A stretch of 64,000 nt of DNA, from the NCBI GenBank assembly GCA_027452265.1, contig DAIDGR010000074.1, positions 28,578 to 92,577 on the forward strand, read 5' to 3'. Position numbers and translations under genes: made by a program. This document shows positions 1-8,034 of the stretch, piece after piece. Below the pieces are notes generated by a model. That model made no database searches. It was not told the origin of the DNA and worked only from the letters and a program-made list of their open reading frames with translations. How positions within the stretch are numbered: position 1 is the first letter of the stretch; the number at the start of each line of letters is the position of its first letter. The stretch comes from Caulobacteraceae bacterium. GTDB taxonomy: Bacteria; Pseudomonadota; Alphaproteobacteria; Caulobacterales; Caulobacteraceae.

Positions 1-89
1 CCGGAGGCGCCCCGGCCGGATTCCGCTCGACTCAAGCCAGGGGTCGCGTCATGCCAGAGCCCGTTTAGTGCGTCGCGGCGGCGAATGGA

Positions 90-905
90 ATGCTCTTGAG
101 GATGTCACGATGGGCGGAGAGGCTCGGCGCGTGGTTCGCGCGTAACGGCCGGGTCATGTGGGCGCTGCTGATGCGTGAGGTCAGCACGCGTTACGGCCGG
201 GACAATATCGGCTTCCTCTGGGTCGTCGCCGAGCCCACCTTCTTCGCCGTGGGCGTCTCGTATATGTGGTCCCAGGTGCGGCCTCCCTATGAGAACGGGA
301 TCCAGCTGATCCCGTTCATCATCACCGGCTATTTCCCGATTATTCTGATCCGGCAGGTGGTCAACTATGCTGCAGGCGGCGTGCGCAACAATGCTCCGCT
401 TCTGTATCACCGGATGGTCACGCCGCTGCACATCATCCTCAGTCGTTGCTGGATCGAATTCATCGGCGTCACCATCGCCGGGATTGCTGTGGTCTCCGCC
501 TTCGTCTTCCTGGGTCTGATGCCGGCGCCCGTCAGCGTTCTTGGACTGGGCAATTTTGCCTATGGCTGGGTGGTGCTGGGGCTTCTCTCCACGGCCCTCG
601 CCCTGGTGACGGCCGCGATCGCCGAGGTGATCGAGTTTACCGAGAAGGTCATCCACATCTTCACCTACCTGAGCCTGCCCTTTTCAGGCGGCTTCATCAT
701 GGCCGCGAGCATGCCGCCGCGGCTGTTCAAGTTTGCCTGGTCGATGCCGTTCCTTCACCCGATCGAGCTGATGCGAAGGGGCTATTTTGGGGGTTCAACG
801 ACCACCATATTCGACATGAATATCGTCTATACCTGGATCGCCGCGCTCTTCTTTGCCGGCCTCCTCTTGATGCAGTTCGTCAGATCGCGGATCAATGTCG
901 AATAG
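90..905 (+). CDS. ABC-2 type polysaccharide export permease (KpsM/Wzm-like)
   Basis: Inner-membrane permease of an ABC exporter, 271 residues. About six hydrophobic segments are visible (roughly 41-60, 72-92, 115-143, 156-180, 188-207, 246-264), with a cytoplasmic N-terminus containing LMREVSTRYGR, the amphipathic start typical of ABC-2 permeases that export capsule or O-antigen polysaccharide. Such permeases need a separate ATPase. None lies downstream, so the partner may lie upstream, outside the window. An in-frame ATG at 102 is an alternative start, because the upstream region lacks a convincing ribosome-binding site. The substrate cannot be read from the sequence, and KpsM-like is a family-level call. 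The gene is separated by about 200 bp from prfB and is probably transcribed independently of it. Confidence 0.8.
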   Translation: MLLRMSRWAERLGAWFARNGRVMWALLMREVSTRYGRDNIGFLWVVAEPTFFAVGVSYMWSQVRPPYENGIQLIPFIITGYFPIILIRQVVNYAAGGVRNNAPLLYHRMVTPLHIILSRCWIEFIGVTIAGIAVVSAFVFLGLMPAPVSVLGLGNFAYGWVVLGLLSTALALVTAAIAEVIEFTEKVIHIFTYLSLPFSGGFIMAASMPPRLFKFAWSMPFLHPIELMRRGYFGGSTTTIFDMNIVYTWIAALFFAGLLLMQFVRSRINVE

Positions 906-1102
906 CGCCTCGGCGCCATTGGCCCGCCCCAGGGGTCGGACCGGGCCTGCATCCCCCTGATCTGAGCGGTGCAGGCGCCGGGGCTTCCCTCCAAGACCGC
1001 GGTCCAGCCACGCCCCGCCGTTGCATCCGCCGCGTGGAGGCGGTATCGCCCCCTCCCTCCGGCGCGGGCGCGCGCCGCGATCAGACGCGAAGAGACTTCA
1101 TC

Positions 1103-2225
1103 ATGCGTGCGGATATCGAGGCCCTGGGGGCCGATATCGAGCGGTCGGTCGACCTGCTCAGGAGGCGTCTTTGACTGGGCGCCGGCTCTCTCGCGCCTGG
1201 ATGAACTGAACGCCCGGGTCGAAGACCCCCGCCTCTGGGATGACGCCGACGCGGCTCAGGCCCTGATGCGCGAGCGCACGCGCCTCGCCGACCAGATCGA
1301 ACGGGTCCGCAAGCTGGAGCGGGAGCTGTCCGACGGGCGCGAGCTGGCCGAAATGGCCGAAGAGGAGGGCGACCACGCCGCTCTGGACGAGATCGCCGCC
1401 CAGCTTTCCGAGCTCAAGTCCCTCGCCGCCAAGGCCGAGCTTGAGGCCCTGCTGTCCGGGGAGGCGGATGGGGCGGACGCCTATCTCGAAGTCAATTCCG
1501 GCGCGGGGGGCACGGAATCGGCCGACTGGGCCAATATGCTCCTGCGCATGTACACCCGCTGGGCCAGCGCGCACGGAATGGAGGTGGAGCTGATCGAGGA
1601 GACCCCGGGCGAGCAGGCCGGGATCAAGTCGGCCACCATCAAGGTCAGCGGCGCCAATGCCTATGGCTGGCTCAAGACCGAGGCCGGGGTGCACCGCCTG
1701 GTGCGCATCTCGCCCTTCGACGCGGCGGCCAAGCGCCACACCAGCTTCGCCTCCATCTGGGTCTATCCGGTGGTCGACGACCGGATCGAGATCGAGATCA
1801 ACCCGGCCGATGTGCGCACCGACACCTATCGCTCGTCCGGCGCCGGCGGCCAGCACGTCAACAAGACCGACTCAGCGGTGCGCCTGACCCACATTCCCAC
1901 CGGCATCGTGGTGGCCTGCCAGACCCAGCGCTCTCAGCACCAGAACCGCGACCAGGCCTGGAAAATGCTGCGCGCCCGGCTCTACGAGGCGGAGCTGCAG
2001 AGGCGCGAGGCCGCCGCCCAGGCGGTGGAGGACCAGAAAACCGACATCGGCTGGGGCCACCAGATCCGATCCTACGTCCTGCAGCCCTATCAGATGGTCA
2101 AGGACCTGCGCACACAGGTTGAGACCTCAGACACGCAGGGTGTGCTCGACGGCGACCTGGACGCCTTCATGGGCGCCTCTCTCGCCCAGCGGGTGGGCGT
2201 CACGCGGGATGGCGAATCGGCCTAG
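1103..2225 (+). CDS. prfB: Peptide chain release factor 2 (programmed +1 frameshift)
   Basis: RF2 recognises UGA and UAA in the ribosomal A site and triggers peptidyl-tRNA hydrolysis. The gene is read in two frames. Codons 1-23 run from ATG 1103 to CTT at 1169-1171, followed by in-frame TGA at 1172-1174. A +1 shift then continues with GAC at 1173. The joined protein has about 373 residues, close to the 365 of E. coli RF2. The stop-codon recognition tripeptide SPF is at residues 203-205 and the catalytic GGQ at 248-250, almost the same numbering as in E. coli. The coiled N-terminal domain (24-115) is rich in Glu and Arg. A single-frame call would either stop at 1174 or use a wrong upstream start. 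Confidence 0.96.
1160..1175 (+). promoter_or_regulatory. prfB autoregulatory frameshift site
   Basis: The string AGGAGG (1160-1165), a 3-nt spacer CGT, the slippery codon CTT (1169-1171) and TGA followed by C (1172-1175) reproduce the classic RF2 frameshift site of E. coli (AGGGGG-TAT-CTT-TGA-C), including the spacing. The internal Shine-Dalgarno pairs with 16S rRNA and pushes the ribosome into the +1 frame when RF2 is scarce, so RF2 controls its own synthesis. Confidence 0.95.
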
Positions 2226-2290
2226 GCCGAGCGGCAGTGGCGATCCATCTGAGGTCTTGAGACCATCCGAGCGCGCGTTCTGAGGGGCAC

Positions 2291-2989
2291 ATGAGGGCAT
2301 TACTTGGCCTTGCCGCCGCTTCCGCGGTCGCATTGTTTGGCGCGACGCCAGCCCTGGCCGGATCATGGCTTCTGGGCTTCTCGCCCGCTGACACCCTGCC
2401 CCCCGGAGCCTTCTCGGCCATTTCCGGGACGGGCGGGCAGGTCTCCTCGGTGGGCGACCCCAGGACGACGAGTTTCACGCCCTTCCTGGCCCATGCCGGC
2501 ATCCGGGTCGGGTTGGCCGACGGCTGGGATGTGGGATACCGACTGGCGACGGTCGCCTTACCGTTTTCGACCGTCGGACCTTCCCTCGGCAGCGAGATCG
2601 ATCTTAAGCATCGGCTTACCCCGAAGAATTCTCCCTGGCAGGTCGCCCTCGTAGGCGGCGTCGGCTACGCCTATCTCGACATCCAGAATATGTCGCGCAG
2701 CGCCTGGAGTCCTGGAGCTGATCTTATCGTCAGCCGCCAAGTCACGCCAAAATACACCGTCTTTGCTGACCTGAGGTATGTTTATACCTTCATCGAGAGC
2801 GGGCAACAGGCCGCGGGCCCCAATCATTTTCAGGCTTTTGGGCCGGGGGCCGGCGTCAAGGTTGTTCTGACGAAGCGGGTGTCCCTTACGCCGGAGATCG
2901 GCGCCTTCGATTTTCAGGGGCGCCTGACCGGCGACAAGGCGAATGGTTTTGGCTTTCAGTATGGCGCCGTGCTCGGGTTCCGCTTTTGA
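2291..2989 (+). CDS. Outer-membrane beta-barrel protein of unknown role
   Basis: Secreted protein of 232 residues with a clear signal peptide (residues 1-23, ending ATPALA). The mature part consists of alternating polar/hydrophobic stretches with frequent Gly and aromatic residues and ends in GFRF. A C-terminal Phe of this kind is the usual signal recognised by the BAM assembly machine, which supports an 8-10 strand outer-membrane barrel. No known functional motif is visible. It may be a small OmpW/porin-like or lipid-related barrel, but that cannot be settled here. It follows prfB by 65 bp on the same strand; the gap contains a short palindrome GGTCTTGAGACC but no convincing terminator. Confidence 0.6.
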   Translation: MRALLGLAAASAVALFGATPALAGSWLLGFSPADTLPPGAFSAISGTGGQVSSVGDPRTTSFTPFLAHAGIRVGLADGWDVGYRLATVALPFSTVGPSLGSEIDLKHRLTPKNSPWQVALVGGVGYAYLDIQNMSRSAWSPGADLIVSRQVTPKYTVFADLRYVYTFIESGQQAAGPNHFQAFGPGAGVKVVLTKRVSLTPEIGAFDFQGRLTGDKANGFGFQYGAVLGFRF

Positions 2990-2999
2990 GCGGGCCGGC

Positions 3000-3686
3000 T
3001 TAGATCCAGCGCCAAAGCCCGGCGCCGAGGCCGCCGTGGGCCCAGGTTGCGGCAAGCCAGAGGGCCGATCCGGCGAGGGGGATCCGCCAGCCGAGATCGC
3101 TTAGCCGGGCGCGCCCCCGCAGCAACGCGGCGAAGGGCCAGAACCCCGTCCTCGCCTCCCAGTCCGTCCAGACGTCCGGTTTGAAGAGGGCCTTCCTGCG
3201 GTCCTGATGGGCCGACCCGACGACCGCGAGGCCCAGGAGCGCGCCGGCGAGGACGAGCCCTTTGGGTGTGGGAGACACCAGGATGTGTCCAAGCGCCCAG
3301 AGCGCCACGGCGAAATTCATCGGATGGCGGGTGATGACAAAGGCGCCGCGCGTCGCCTGGGGCGCCTTCAGCCGGCCCGTCGGGTCGGGCAGGGCGGGAT
3401 TGCCGAGGAATGAGCCCACAAGCAGGATCGCGGCGATCAGGGTAAGTCCGCTCGCCGTCGCCCAGAGGGCGCTCCCCACGGTCCAGAGCCGCGCTTGCGC
3501 CGGCGCGTTGCGAAAGGCCATGACCATCCAGGCGAAGCTCACCAGGGAGATAAGGGCGTAGAGCCCGAGGAATCCTCCCTCCTTCAGGCGCCCGGCCAGG
3601 GCGCCGCGGACGGGCGCCCAGGACATCAGAAGATGAAGGCCGACAAAGGTCGTCGCGGCCAAAACGAGAGTCTCAAGGCCGTTCAT
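3000..3686 (-). CDS. NnrU-family integral membrane protein
   Basis: A 228-residue polytopic protein with five to six membrane segments and the motif TRHPMN at residues 119-124. That motif characterises the NnrU family and resembles the active-site region of isoprenylcysteine-type methyltransferases. NnrU was first linked to expression of nitric oxide reductase, but most homologues, including this one, lie away from denitrification genes and have no proven biochemical function. It is the last gene of a minus-strand run (dehydrogenase, cytochrome c, permease, dioxygenase, NnrU), starting 31 bp after the dioxygenase stop. The family call is secure from the motif and hydrophobic pattern; the role is unknown. 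Confidence 0.75.
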   Translation of the reverse strand: MNGLETLVLAATTFVGLHLLMSWAPVRGALAGRLKEGGFLGLYALISLVSFAWMVMAFRNAPAQARLWTVGSALWATASGLTLIAAILLVGSFLGNPALPDPTGRLKAPQATRGAFVITRHPMNFAVALWALGHILVSPTPKGLVLAGALLGLAVVGSAHQDRRKALFKPDVWTDWEARTGFWPFAALLRGRARLSDLGWRIPLAGSALWLAATWAHGGLGAGLWRWI

Positions 3687-3717
3687 GTCGCGTCTCCCCC
3701 CCTGTTCGGCGTGCGGT

Positions 3718-4650
3718 TCAGTTCAGTCCTCGTTCCTTCAGGGGCATCGGCGCATCCCCCGCCACGGTGGTGCGGTGCAGCACCCGCGCGTAGCCATCAT
3801 AGCCACCGGTGGCGTTGTGCAGGCAGCACCGGTTGTCCCAGAGCGTCAGCATGTTCGGCGCCCACCGATGGCGATAGACGAAAGGCTCCTTCGTCATGTG
3901 CGCGAACAGAAAGCCGAGCAAAGCGCCGCTCTCCTCGGGGCTGAAGCCGTCAACGCTCAGCGTATAGACCGGGTTAATGAACAGGGCCGGCTCGCCCGTC
4001 AGGGGATGACGGCGAACGAGGGGATGGGTCGTGGTCCGGTCGGCCTCAGGGCTGGGCAGGATGGTCATGCCGGTGCGTCCCTTTTCCTGGGCGTAGAAGC
4101 CTCCCGCGCCATAGGGCCGGCTCGCCGAATGGATGGCGCGCAGCGGCGCCAGCATCGCCTGGAAAGCGGGGCTCAGCGCGCGCCAGGCCGCCCGGCCGTC
4201 GGCGAACAGGGTGTCGCCCCCCGTCGGCGGGATGACCTTGGCGTGCAGGATCGTCAAGGACGGCGGCTCGGGCTCGAAGCTCCAGTCCGAGTGCCAGGCG
4301 CCGCCGAACACCGAGGCGGTCTCGTCGGGATCGCGGCGCACCTCCAGCACATGCGGGTGGGCGTCCAGCGGCTTGATGTAGGGATCTCGCCCGAACGCAC
4401 CCCAGGTCAGGGTGAAAGCCTCAAGCGCCTCATGGCTCAGGGGCTGGTCGGGGAACCAGAGCACAGCGTGGCGCGCCAGGGCCGCCTTGAGCGCGTGCCG
4501 TGTTTCGGGATCGAGGGGCGCGGCGAGATCGAGGCCGGTGATCTCCGCGCCGAATCCGCCTGGGTTGGGCCGCACGACGATCAAGGGGACCGACGAATCC
4601 GAGGGCGAATTGAGGGTCTTGGTCGCGTCTGTCCTGCCGGTGTCCGGCAT
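3718..4650 (-). CDS. TauD/TfdA-family Fe(II)/2-oxoglutarate dioxygenase
   Basis: Cytosolic non-haem iron dioxygenase of 310 residues. The facial triad is visible: His120 and Asp122 in WHSDWSF and the distal His278 in WDNRCCLHNA. Arg293 in RVLHRTTV is the expected 2-oxoglutarate-binding arginine. The length matches the TauD/TfdA family (about 280-310). The substrate is not evident; taurine, aryloxyalkanoates, alkylsulfates and amino-acid derivatives are all used by relatives. It starts 27 bp after the amino-acid permease stop, so the permease may import its substrate or product, which is inference. No sulfonate ABC importer is adjacent, which argues weakly against a true taurine role. Confidence 0.85.
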   Translation of the reverse strand: MPDTGRTDATKTLNSPSDSSVPLIVVRPNPGGFGAEITGLDLAAPLDPETRHALKAALARHAVLWFPDQPLSHEALEAFTLTWGAFGRDPYIKPLDAHPHVLEVRRDPDETASVFGGAWHSDWSFEPEPPSLTILHAKVIPPTGGDTLFADGRAAWRALSPAFQAMLAPLRAIHSASRPYGAGGFYAQEKGRTGMTILPSPEADRTTTHPLVRRHPLTGEPALFINPVYTLSVDGFSPEESGALLGFLFAHMTKEPFVYRHRWAPNMLTLWDNRCCLHNATGGYDGYARVLHRTTVAGDAPMPLKERGLN

Positions 4651-4677
4651 GGCCTCAACCTCCGCGCGCGTCCGCCC

Positions 4678-6048
4678 TCAGCCGGCGGGGACCTCGCGAC
4701 CGCGACGAAACACCCAATAGACGATCAGGGAAAGGGCCAGGAGGGCGGTGCTGGCCAGGAACTCGCTGCGGGAGGCCGGCAGCAGGGCCATGGCTGCGAG
4801 GATCGCGACCATCGCCCCAACGCTCGCCCAGCTGGCGAGGGGATAGGCCCACATGCGGACCACGAGCTTTTCCGGCGCCTCCGCCTCCAGCCGTCGCCGC
4901 AGCTGGATCTGGGCCAGGGCCACGAACAGATAGACGATCAGCATCAGGGCCCCGGAGGCGTCCACCAGGAAGGCGAACAGCTTCTGCGGCGAGAGCACCG
5001 AGATGGCCATGGCCAGGACGCCAAACCCGGCGGCGGCGAGGATGGCCCGGGCCGGCGCGCGGCGGGCGTTGAGCTTGACCAGGCCCTGGGGCGCATCGCC
5101 ATGGGCGGCCAGGGTGAAGAGCACCCGAGAGGCCACATAGAGACCCGAATTGAGGCAGGACAGGACGGCCGTGAGGATGATCAGGTTCATGATCAGCGGC
5201 GCATAGGGAACGCCAAGCCGCTCCAGGGTAATGGCGAAGGGCGAGTCGCCCGGCTTGATCGCCGTCCAGGGGGTGATGATCACGATCAGGAGAATGGAGA
5301 GGACGTAGAACAGCAGAATCCGCGTCACCACCTGGCTGGTCATGCGCGCGACGGCCCGTCCGGGCTCGGCCGATTCAGCTGCCGCCACGGTGGCGATCTC
5401 GGCGCCTGTGAGGGCGAAGATCACGCTCGTCACCCCGCCCAGGACCGAGGCGGCCCCGAACGGGGCGAAGCCGCCCAGGGCATAGAGGTTGGCGAAGCGT
5501 CCGGCCGCCGGAGCGGGCTTGATCCCGAACAGGACGGCGGCGACGCCGATGAACAGGACGATGGCCACGACCTTGATCGAGGCGAACCAGAACTCGAATT
5601 CGCCATAGGATTTGGCCGACCACAGGTTGGTGGCCATCATCAGGGCCAGAAGGATCAGGCCCCAGGCCCAGACCGGAAGGGCGATCCACTGGTGCAGCAG
5701 CCCCGCCCCCGCCAGGGTCTCGACGCACACCACCACAACCCAGAAATACCAATAAAGCCAGCCAGCCACGAAGCCAGCCCAGTGGCCAAGGCCCATGCGC
5801 GCAAATTCGGTGAAGGCGCCGGTATTCGGGAAGGCGGCGGCCATCTCGCCCAGCATCCGCATGACCATCAGCACGACGCCGCCAGCCAGCAGATAGCTGA
5901 GAACCACGGCGGGCCCGATGGTGGCGATGCCCGAGCTTGACCCGACGAACAGGCCCGCCCCGATGATCCCGCCGATCGAGATCATGGTCACGTGCCGCTG
6001 CTTAAGGTCCTTGGCGAGCGCGCGGGTCGGCGCGGCGTCGTCGGTCAT
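4678..6048 (-). CDS. Amino-acid permease of the APC superfamily (CycA/GabP-like)
   Basis: Inner-membrane proton symporter of 456 residues with about twelve hydrophobic segments. The N-terminal motif ISIGGIIGAGLFVGSS is the diagnostic unwound first helix of the amino-acid transporter family that includes GabP, CycA, AnsP and LysP. A second family hallmark lies in the ALTGAEIATVAAAE stretch (substrate and proton region). Substrate specificity cannot be deduced. Its ATG overlaps the stop codon of the upstream cytochrome c gene by 4 bp (ATGA), which indicates translational coupling within the five-gene minus-strand operon. Confidence 0.88.
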   Translation of the reverse strand: MTDDAAPTRALAKDLKQRHVTMISIGGIIGAGLFVGSSSGIATIGPAVVLSYLLAGGVVLMVMRMLGEMAAAFPNTGAFTEFARMGLGHWAGFVAGWLYWYFWVVVVCVETLAGAGLLHQWIALPVWAWGLILLALMMATNLWSAKSYGEFEFWFASIKVVAIVLFIGVAAVLFGIKPAPAAGRFANLYALGGFAPFGAASVLGGVTSVIFALTGAEIATVAAAESAEPGRAVARMTSQVVTRILLFYVLSILLIVIITPWTAIKPGDSPFAITLERLGVPYAPLIMNLIILTAVLSCLNSGLYVASRVLFTLAAHGDAPQGLVKLNARRAPARAILAAAGFGVLAMAISVLSPQKLFAFLVDASGALMLIVYLFVALAQIQLRRRLEAEAPEKLVVRMWAYPLASWASVGAMVAILAAMALLPASRSEFLASTALLALSLIVYWVFRRGREVPAG

Positions 6049-6521
6049 TTCAGGGTCCCGAGATAGGCGATTACATCCGCCCGGGCCTTGGGATCATCCA
6101 GGGCGAACGGCATGGCGGCGCCCGGCACGGCGGCCTGCGGGCCGGCGATCCACGGATCCAGGGTCGCGGGCGACCAGACGATGCCTGAGCCCTTGAGGGC
6201 GGCGCTGTAGGCAAAGCCCGGCGCCGAGCCGGCCTTGCGGCCCATGATCCCGACAAGGCTCGGCCCGACGCCCGCCCCGTCCGGCGCGTGGCAGACCACG
6301 CACTGGCTCTGATAAACGATGGCCCCCGCCGCGGCGTCCCCCGCAACCGCGCTCGCCGGCGGCGAAGACGGGGCTGCGGGCTGGGCGAGCGCCATCCCGG
6401 CTCCGGCCGCGAGGCCCAGCGTCGCGCTGGCCCAGGCTGTCCTGACCCAGGCTATCCTGACCCAGGCTATCCTGACCCTGGCTTTCCTGACCTTGGCCAT
6501 CCAGGCCCGCCGGAGCGTCAC
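6045..6521 (-). CDS. Small secreted cytochrome c with repeat-extended leader
   Basis: Periplasmic c-type cytochrome of 158 residues. The haem motif CVVCH is at residues 74-78, followed by the GPSLVGIMGRKAG segment typical of class I cytochromes. The likely axial Met lies in AAMPFALDD near the C-terminus. The N-terminus is unusual: before the hydrophobic core (about 31-46, cleavage near ALA-QP) it carries VRIAW/VRTAW units encoded by a 15-bp tandem repeat, giving an unusually long Arg-rich n-region. It sits between a PQQ-type dehydrogenase (4-bp overlap) and a permease (4-bp overlap). The obvious role is as electron acceptor for that dehydrogenase. No better internal start codon is available. 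Confidence 0.85.
   Translation of the reverse strand: MTLRRAWMAKVRKARVRIAWVRIAWVRTAWASATLGLAAGAGMALAQPAAPSSPPASAVAGDAAAGAIVYQSQCVVCHAPDGAGVGPSLVGIMGRKAGSAPGFAYSAALKGSGIVWSPATLDPWIAGPQAAVPGAAMPFALDDPKARADVIAYLGTLK
6431..6490 (-). repeat. 15-bp tandem repeat in the cytochrome c leader
   Basis: Four consecutive 15-bp units (6431-6445, 6446-6460, 6461-6475, 6476-6490) of the type CCCAGGCTATCCTGA, the inner two identical, plus a decayed fifth unit. Being a multiple of three, changes in copy number would keep the reading frame and would add or remove five residues (V-R-I-A-W) in the signal-peptide n-region. Confidence 0.9.
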
Positions 6522-7885
6522 GGACGAGCCGCGCTGGGGGCGATCCGCCAGATCATGCCGCCGCCGTCGTCGGACACCAGGAGCGCGCCGTCATGCGCTT
6601 CGGCGACGCCCACCGGACGGCCCCAGACCTTGCGGCTGTCGATCACAAACCCGGTGAGCACGTCCTCATAGGAGCCGTCCGCCACGCCGTTGTGGAACTT
6701 CAGACGCACCACCTTGTAGCCGGTGCGTTGCGCCCGGTTCCATGAACCGTGCAGGGCGACGAAGGCGTCGCCGTCATAGGCGGCGGGAAAGGCGTCCGGC
6801 CCCTCGCTCGCCCGATAGAAGGCGAGGCCCAGGGGAGCCGAGTGGGCCTGGAACAGGACGTCCGGAACGGTCACCTTGCCCGCCAGATCCGGCCGCGCGC
6901 TCTTGGGCCGGGAGTCCACATGGTCGCCGATATAGAACCAGGGCCAGCCATAGAAGGCCCCGGTCTTGATCGAGGTCGCGTAATCGAAGGGCAGGTTGTC
7001 GCCCAGCATGTCGCGCTCATTGACCGCGCACCAGGGCTGGCCGGTCCGGGGCTCCAGGCGCAGGGTGACGCAGTTGCGCACGCCGGTCGCGACGATTCGG
7101 ATGTCCGAGCCGTCAGGCTTGAAGGTCAGGATGTCGGCCCGGTTCTCCTCAGGTCCCCAGGCGGCGCCCATGGCGTGGCGTTGGGCGTCCCAGGCCTTGG
7201 CCTCGGCCACCGTCTTGGCGGGCATCTCCGTGCCGACATTGGACCCCGAGCCCACCGCCAGATAGAGGCGCTGGCCATCGCGAGAGACCTCCAGGTCGCG
7301 GGTCACGTGATCGCTGACGCTGGGGGCGATCTTGGGGATGATCACCTGCGGCGGCCCCGAGGCGGCCAGGTCTCCATTGTGATACGCAAAGCGCACCACG
7401 CGATTGACCTCGCCGACATAGACCCACTTCGGATGAGGGCCGGCGGGATAGAACGCAATGCCGTAGGGCAGGGTGAGGCCCTTGGCGAACAGACTGACGC
7501 TCTGAGGCGCCGCGGACCCGTCAGCGGCGCGGATCACGCTGATCTGACCGGAGGCGCTCTGGGCGACGAAGATGTCGCCATTGGGGGCGATCCGGATCTG
7601 CCGGGCATTGGCCAGCTTGGCGAACGGGGCGACGGAGAACCCCGGCAGGGTGTGGAGCTCCGCCCCAGGCGGTCTTGGCGCGATCTGCGAGGGCAGGGCG
7701 GTGGCCGCCGTCGGGGCGGGCATGTCCGCCTCTGTCAGGCGTCGCACGACGCCGGGCGAATCCTTGGTCCAGTCGCCCATGGCCGCCGCGCCGGTCAACG
7801 GGGCTGGCGATGGGTCGGCGAGGACGGGGCCCGCGAGGCCAAGGCCCGCAAGGAGGAACACAACGCGTGCGGACGAAACTCGCAT
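6518..7885 (-). CDS. PQQ-dependent sorbosone/glucose-type dehydrogenase
   Basis: Secreted quinoprotein of 455 residues with a signal peptide (1-23, ending PVLA). The core is a six-bladed propeller of the soluble sugar/L-sorbosone dehydrogenase family. Visible features are the opening LHTLPGFSVAPFAKLANARQ, the GIAFYPAG blade, NCVTLRLEPRTG with WCAVNERDMLGDNLPFD, and the closing blade with ALLVSDDGGGMIWRI. Members oxidise aldoses or sorbosone in the periplasm with PQQ as cofactor; the real substrate is unknown. It overlaps the cytochrome c gene by 4 bp, consistent with direct electron transfer from PQQ to that cytochrome. It is the first gene of the operon. No PQQ biosynthesis gene is in the window. 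Confidence 0.85.
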   Translation of the reverse strand: MRVSSARVVFLLAGLGLAGPVLADPSPAPLTGAAAMGDWTKDSPGVVRRLTEADMPAPTAATALPSQIAPRPPGAELHTLPGFSVAPFAKLANARQIRIAPNGDIFVAQSASGQISVIRAADGSAAPQSVSLFAKGLTLPYGIAFYPAGPHPKWVYVGEVNRVVRFAYHNGDLAASGPPQVIIPKIAPSVSDHVTRDLEVSRDGQRLYLAVGSGSNVGTEMPAKTVAEAKAWDAQRHAMGAAWGPEENRADILTFKPDGSDIRIVATGVRNCVTLRLEPRTGQPWCAVNERDMLGDNLPFDYATSIKTGAFYGWPWFYIGDHVDSRPKSARPDLAGKVTVPDVLFQAHSAPLGLAFYRASEGPDAFPAAYDGDAFVALHGSWNRAQRTGYKVVRLKFHNGVADGSYEDVLTGFVIDSRKVWGRPVGVAEAHDGALLVSDDGGGMIWRIAPSAARP

Positions 7886-7934
7886 GGACCTGATTTACAC
7901 TCCCCGTTACCCGGCCGCCTCGGCGGACAGACGA

Positions 7935-7963
7935 TTGCCTCGGCGCGCGAACTCGCTTGTAAA
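7935..7963 (+). promoter_or_regulatory. Candidate promoter of the MFS gene
   Basis: TTGCCT (7935-7940), 17 bp, then TGTAAA (7958-7963) matches the housekeeping promoter layout with four of six bases in each box. It lies 71 bp upstream of the MFS start, in the divergent gap between the dehydrogenase operon and the transporter. This is a pattern match only, in GC-rich DNA where such matches occur by chance. Confidence 0.3.
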
Positions 7964-8034
7964 TGAGCCGCCACGGGGATCAAGGACGCTAGTGGAACGG
8001 GTTTGGGCGCCGGTGGCTGGGGGACCGAACGTCG

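Noticed and set aside
446..1174. 242-codon frame ending in the prfB start region
   Set aside because: Only the last 24 codons are real (the first part of prfB up to the frameshift stop). The remainder lies over the permease gene and the leader in a different frame.
3685..5940. Long open frame of 751 codons on the plus strand
   Set aside because: It is antisense to the dioxygenase and permease genes, has low-complexity Gly/Arg/His/Glu composition typical of a shadow frame in GC-rich DNA, and no family motif.
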